Positions 59,679 to 64,000 of a DNA stretch of 64,000 nucleotides are shown piece after piece. The translations under genes were made by a program, and so were the position numbers. The stretch's first letter is position 1, and each line of letters starts with the position of its first letter. The stretch is from Ctena decussata (Eukaryota > Mollusca > Bivalvia > Lucinida > Lucinidae), in contig OZ022502.1 of NCBI GenBank assembly GCA_963989385.1, forward strand, positions 10,431,001 through 10,495,000. The letters run 5' to 3'. The notes under the pieces were generated by a model that was not told where the DNA came from, made no database searches, and saw only the letters and a list, made by a program, of their open reading frames with translations.

Positions 59679-62600
59679 GATGGGGTGAAATACATTTTCC
59701 CTTGCGCATACCTCGTGTCATGATAAAACCAGTCTTATTTCATAAGCAAAACGCGCGTGTCTTGACTAGACGCATGCGCAATCAGAGCACGGTAGACTAC
59801 ACATGAGCGTAGACATATCTTGGTACCTCCTGGTTGCGTATACATACATATTTCGCTGAAAATATTATGGGTTGAAGCACATTTTTTCCTTGCGCAGGCC
59901 ATTTGGGTCGTGTCGTGATAAAGTCAGCCTTGTGGTGTATGCAAAACGCCTATGTCCAGACTAGTCTGTGCACTAGCACAATCAGAACAGGTTAGGCGCA
60001 ATAAGTATGCCTTCTGGAAATCAAACGGTGAACTGCACTAACTCTGACAGACTACGCAGTTGCATAGACCTATCTTGGTACCCACTGTTTGCGTATAGTG
60101 TCAAACATATTTTGCCCGGACAAGGCTCATATCGTTTAAAGAGATGAGCATAAAATGCACGTGCAAATATAACCGACCCTTGATTATCAATGATGTAATC
60201 CAAGAGCTGCAAGATTAACAAAAAATAAATAAAAATAACCGCAGTGATCCGAAATTTTGGGATAGATGTATCTGAGAAATCACTTTAGAATCAGATCAAG
60301 ATGTGCAATGCGTCATATCCTATCAGTATTTTTGACACACTGTCAGCTGCTTTTAGCATTTGTTTAAATTTTAGAATAATCTGGTAATTTAAAGGTGTCC
60401 CAATAGAGAGAGTAAATAAAAACGATGGAAATTGTTTGAACAGCATTGCAAGACACCCAGCAGGCACATGACGTCGTAATGATGTCAAAATGGGGTCGAT
60501 GCGACGCTCCCATGCCGCATAGACGTCAATACGACGTCATTTCGACGTCTTGTGCCTGCTGGGCAGTAAGTATTTCCCAGCGGGCACATGACGTCAGAAT
60601 GACGTCGATGAAATGTAATGTTTGCGTCGACGTCAATGCGACGTCATTATAACGTTGTGTGCCTGCTGGGTAGTATGTATCAATGTGAAGATCTGATCCG
60701 TCTCCTTGAGCTTCCAATTAGGTATCCGTTTATCTGAATTAGAAAAAAATGAGCCGCGACAAGAGAAAGCAGCAAAGTGGAAGTGCGCCCATCGCAGACT
60801 CAGATCAGCCTGGGCATCCGCCTAGTATGATCGCAGTCTTTTCTAAGCGCTTTAACGGTAGCTAAGGATCTAACGTGGCGCGCTACCTTCATGTGGACAG
60901 CAAAGACTCTGATCAGACTGGGTGGATGCCCGGGCTTATCTGAGTCTGCGCTGGGCACACAACCACTTTGTTGGTTTTCTCGCATCGTGGTTCAAAATAA
61001 TGATATTGGAAGTCTGCCCACAGTCATAGCTAATTTATTCTAGGTCCACGTTTCATTAACATCGATCTTCAGACGAAAGAAGCAATTCTCTAGGGAAAAG
61101 AAATAATGCCAGAATTTGTGCATATTGCCAAAATTGATAAATTCTGCATTTCTATCATACAAAACTAAAATTGACAAGAAAAATGTCAGAACTGCCTTTT
61201 TAATTTACTTGTTATTTTTTTATTTGTTTTAACTATTGCAGAACTTAAATGTACAGAAAATTAGATGTGCCTGCGTGTGGGTTTTGCTGCCCAAATATAG
61301 GTATGTGCTACATAGGAATTTTTGCAATCCTTTATTAGTCTTACGGGCCACCAGGGTTCATCTCCCATAAAGTGCAGGTTACTATGATGCTTATGTTGGT
61401 TTCATCTGTTTGTGCGATTGAAGGTACATCATTTTAGAGTCCAGATGCGCTGAAACAGGCGCACATGCTGCGACCTTGTACCCATGCCCCTGTGCTTGCA
61501 CCACATCCATGTTGTAGCAGACAGACCGCAGTAAACAGTATCCAGGACGCAGTAGACAGACAGTAGACACTTCACTGGACAGTAAATAGTATACAGAAAA
61601 CCGCGAACAACATGCACTACTTTTCAGCATGCTCCAAAGCGAAGGGCGAGTGGACAGTGCACAGCAGACGGTAAACGGTCTATAACGTTGAGGGAAAAGT
61701 ATTTTCCTTCGCACAGCTTTGAGATACATATATAGTGATCGTGAAATTGGGGGAAGAAAACTATCAAAGAAAAAAGAAATAGAAATAGAAAATAAAGAAA
61801 AGCAGACAAAAGTCTGCAGCACCCGGTATTCCCAGGCGGTCACCCATCCAAGTACTAACCGGGCCCGACGTTGCTTAATTTCCGTGATCGGACGAGAACC
61901 GATGTTTTCAATGTATTATGGCCGTAGACAACAAAGTACCGATTTTCAACATTTGCAAAGTGTACTTTTGAGAGTTTGCCATCAGTAATAGCTTATCCTG
62001 CAGTTCTTACTACTGGGACACACATTGCAGGCCTAGTAGAGCAGTCGTATCAGGATCTGCGCTGTTTACATTTCAGTCTCATCATGCCAGCAGACAAAAA
62101 AAGTTGAATCATCATCGAATCAACGTTGATTCGATGTGATTCGATGTTTTGTGATCATCGATTAAACTATGGCAAAACATCTTCGATAAGCCTCTTTATT
62201 TCGGAGTACTAATTCGCGCCTCATATGATCAGCTTTTGCCTGAAGTAAAAAGTAACCGTCAATATCAACGTTAATTCAACCAACGGCACAGTGACGTTTA
62301 ACCAACGTAAATGACACGACGTTGTGTCAGCGTTGTGTGTCAGCTGAGCATGAGGAATAAATCTGTTATCATTGAATGTGGCTGGAATATTTAGTGTTGC
62401 GCCACGCGAAGAAAGTCTTCAGATGAGCATATGCACAGTCTGCTCAGTAAGTGCATGGAAAGTCAAACACGCAACATCTTACTAATTCCAGTACGTAATA
62501 CACTTTTTCTGACTAGTCTAACATCTGGCAGAAAACTCGTTACGGTGTAAAATCGATAACTCTGTACTACCTGTAAATTTTAGCCCTTGGCCATAAATGG

Positions 62601-63517
62601 GATTGCTTCCCTTTCCAGTGTTTTAATGGTTAATAGAGAGAACTTAGAAAAATTTCGACCAAGCTTCGAATCAATAGTAAGCAAAATTAGGCGTTCAGGG
62701 AAGAAATTTCCCAATTAGCTATGTATGTATAAAATACATCATTGTAATCAGTGGAATAACAGCTTCTAGCTCATACGTTATAATAGATTCGCAAATGTTA
62801 ATTTATATGTGTTATTTAGGTCCAAAAACGAAGATTCGCGTAATTTGAATAAATTGTGTTAAGAAACTTATGGTTTATAGAAAGAAAACTATGGGCTCTG
62901 ATGGAAGAAACTTCTCATTGACACATTTCTATGATTTTTACACCAGATTAAAGAGCTTGAAATGCTCTTTCGTGCTAGACGTTATAATTTAATGTCGGAA
63001 AATATATTAAATAAGAAAATTTAACTTATTTATGAGCTTCTATACATTTCCCTATTAAACTGAGAACCGCATACAGGTAACCGCTTATCTCCGGCCCTCT
63101 TGGAGATTATCGGAAAATCCCGTCCCTATAACGAGAATTCTTCCCTATGGAATACTGTTTAATAAGATTTAAACAGTGGCACAATAAAAGTTTCACCCTG
63201 TAGCACGCCAAGAAACAAGTGCGTAATTGATGTGTGTGGCAGTGTGTGTGGGGAGGAGGGGTGTGTGTGTGTGTGTGTGTGTGGGGGGGGGGGGGTGAAA
63301 TGGCCTTTCAAGGCAGGTGAGGGGTATTAACGAATAGAAAGCTATGGAATTTTCGTTTCTCCAAATCTGGGTCCCTTCCTTTTTTGTTCTAAATAAAATT
63401 GAAAGGGGAGTAACAAACTAAGTGAATCTTTCGGCTTTTTCAGGCTTAGAAGCGATTTTATTTTCTTCATAAAAATGATGTTTTAAAATACGCACTTAAT
63501 CCTTCAAAACGTTTGTA
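59679..63517 (+). repeat. U9: final satellite unit, 3' truncated, 5S-bearing
   Basis: Long form, sister to U8, ending abruptly after ACGTTTGTA at 63,517, where other units continue CTTTCAG. It keeps the (GT)n(G)n tract (about 63,230-63,295) but lacks the right inverted arm. Confidence 0.9.
61812..61929 (-). rRNA. 5S rRNA sequence in U9
   Basis: Identical to the other 5S copies over 118 nt, minus strand. Confidence 0.85.
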
Positions 63518-64000
63518 TAGTCTGTTTGCACACAAATGCAAACGGCATCCCCAATATTTTCTCAAAATTGGTTAGAGGCAGAAGATTTTTGAATTGCTCA
63601 TTCTTAATTTTCATCCTATACATAACAAAATCATAATTTTGTAAAAATGTGAGGCTTTGCATAAAAAAGTTTCTTTACAAAAATGGACCTAAAATATGTC
63701 ATTTTCACCTCTTTGTTACAAGGGAGTAAAAGTTGGCTGTTGGAATTCCCGTTTAGTCTTACGTATTAGAGCATGTGACCAGTGTATGCTATCCCTGGAA
63801 CAAAATTTGCATAATTAATTGAAATTTTATTCTGAATCCGTTTTTTCTACATTTTGTTTCACCCACATATTAGCAAATTTTGAAACATAAACCTTTTACT
63901 CGCAAAACTATATAAAAAGTAAAAAAATTATTTAGATCATAGTATCATCCGACCGGTGACACCATGCGTTGCGCGTGTGGACATGTGAATACATTTTACT
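63518..64000. other. Right flank of the macrosatellite, non-coding
   Basis: AT-rich unique-looking sequence; no gene, RNA or repeat recognised. No similarity to the left flank of the array was seen. Confidence 0.45.

Larger units (their letters stand above)
19575..63517. repeat. Macrosatellite of 4.5-5.0 kb units, some carrying 5S rRNA
   Basis: A 44-kb array of near-identical units: one inverted fragment (U0), then U1 to U9 head to tail. Using the word GATGGGGTG as phase marker, units start at 27,676, 32,164, 36,659, 41,161, 45,664, 50,157, 54,655 and 59,679. Spacings are 4,488, 4,495, 4,502, 4,503, 4,493, 4,498 and 5,024 bp. The 5.0-kb form holds a 5S rRNA sequence; the 4.5-kb form lacks it through one 528-bp deletion. 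Units differ by scattered single bases and by (GT)n(G)n length. Array edges are sharp at both ends. No protein gene is present; the recurring small frames of 60-150 codons arise because the unit repeats. Confidence 0.95.

Noticed and set aside
23280..61843. Recurring open frames of 60-150 codons in each satellite unit (for example 26,556-26,798 and 61,391-61,843)
   Set aside because: They recur only because the unit repeats. They have no recognisable domains, overlap MITE palindromes or the 5S itself, and change length through frame-neutral accidents. The 150-codon frame reads through the 5S region.
19575..63517. CRISPR-like array or phage-type repeat system
   Set aside because: Units are 4.5-5 kb, without short direct repeats separated by unique spacers, and the DNA is animal-like. 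No cas-like genes are present.
19575..63517. The whole array as an assembly artefact
   Set aside because: Units carry distinct marker bases and different (GT)n(G)n lengths, and the long and short forms are ordered, which simple duplication of one contig would not give. It cannot be excluded without reads, so it is noted under the findings instead.

Overview
This window is animal nuclear DNA, most likely from a bivalve mollusc. It has no operons. It contains a CR1/L2-type non-LTR retrotransposon with an SGNH-esterase first ORF, many palindromic short transposons, degenerate repeats of a kind common in bivalve genomes, and an animal-type 5S rRNA sequence. The mollusc call is inference from repeat style and 5S sequence. 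I found no host protein-coding gene that I can support.

Layout. 1-3,000: non-coding DNA with a 100-bp palindromic element, a degenerate tRNA-like promoter sequence and a 547-bp TTAA-ended inverted-repeat element. 3,557-9,380: an apparently full-length LINE. ORF1 has a coiled coil, SGNH esterase, decapeptide repeats and a zinc knuckle; ORF2 has an endonuclease and reverse transcriptase. A 3' stem-loop, a polyadenylation signal and a (TTAC)6 tail follow. ORF1 and ORF2 lie in one reading frame, separated by a single TAG, and ORF2 has no ATG before its endonuclease. 9,381-15,750: AT-rich non-coding DNA with inverted-repeat elements. 15,750-17,460 and 17,790-19,140: two families of degenerate tandem repeats (about 430 bp and 145 bp periods).

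19,575-63,517 (about 44 kb, two thirds of the window) is a macrosatellite of near-identical 4.5-5.0 kb units. It starts with one unit fragment in inverted orientation (19,575-23,044). Eight units and a final partial one follow head to tail. The outer units (inverted U0, U1, U8, U9) each carry a 118-nt 5S rRNA sequence. The six central units (U2-U7) share one 528-bp deletion that removes the 5S. U0 and U1 form a palindrome with 3.1-kb arms. Each unit is a mosaic of older transposons: two GACGTC-rich palindromes, a 245-bp element with TGAGCCGCGAC ends that also occurs at 14.6 kb outside the array, diverged inverted arms, and a length-variable (GT)n(G)n tract that explains most of the unit-length variation. 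None of the small ORFs in the units looks like a gene.

The two parts most worth follow-up are the 5S-bearing macrosatellite, with its partitioned deletion and inverted end, and the LINE, whose ORF2 appears to need stop-codon readthrough, re-initiation or a non-AUG start. All similarities were judged by eye; no alignment or database search was run.
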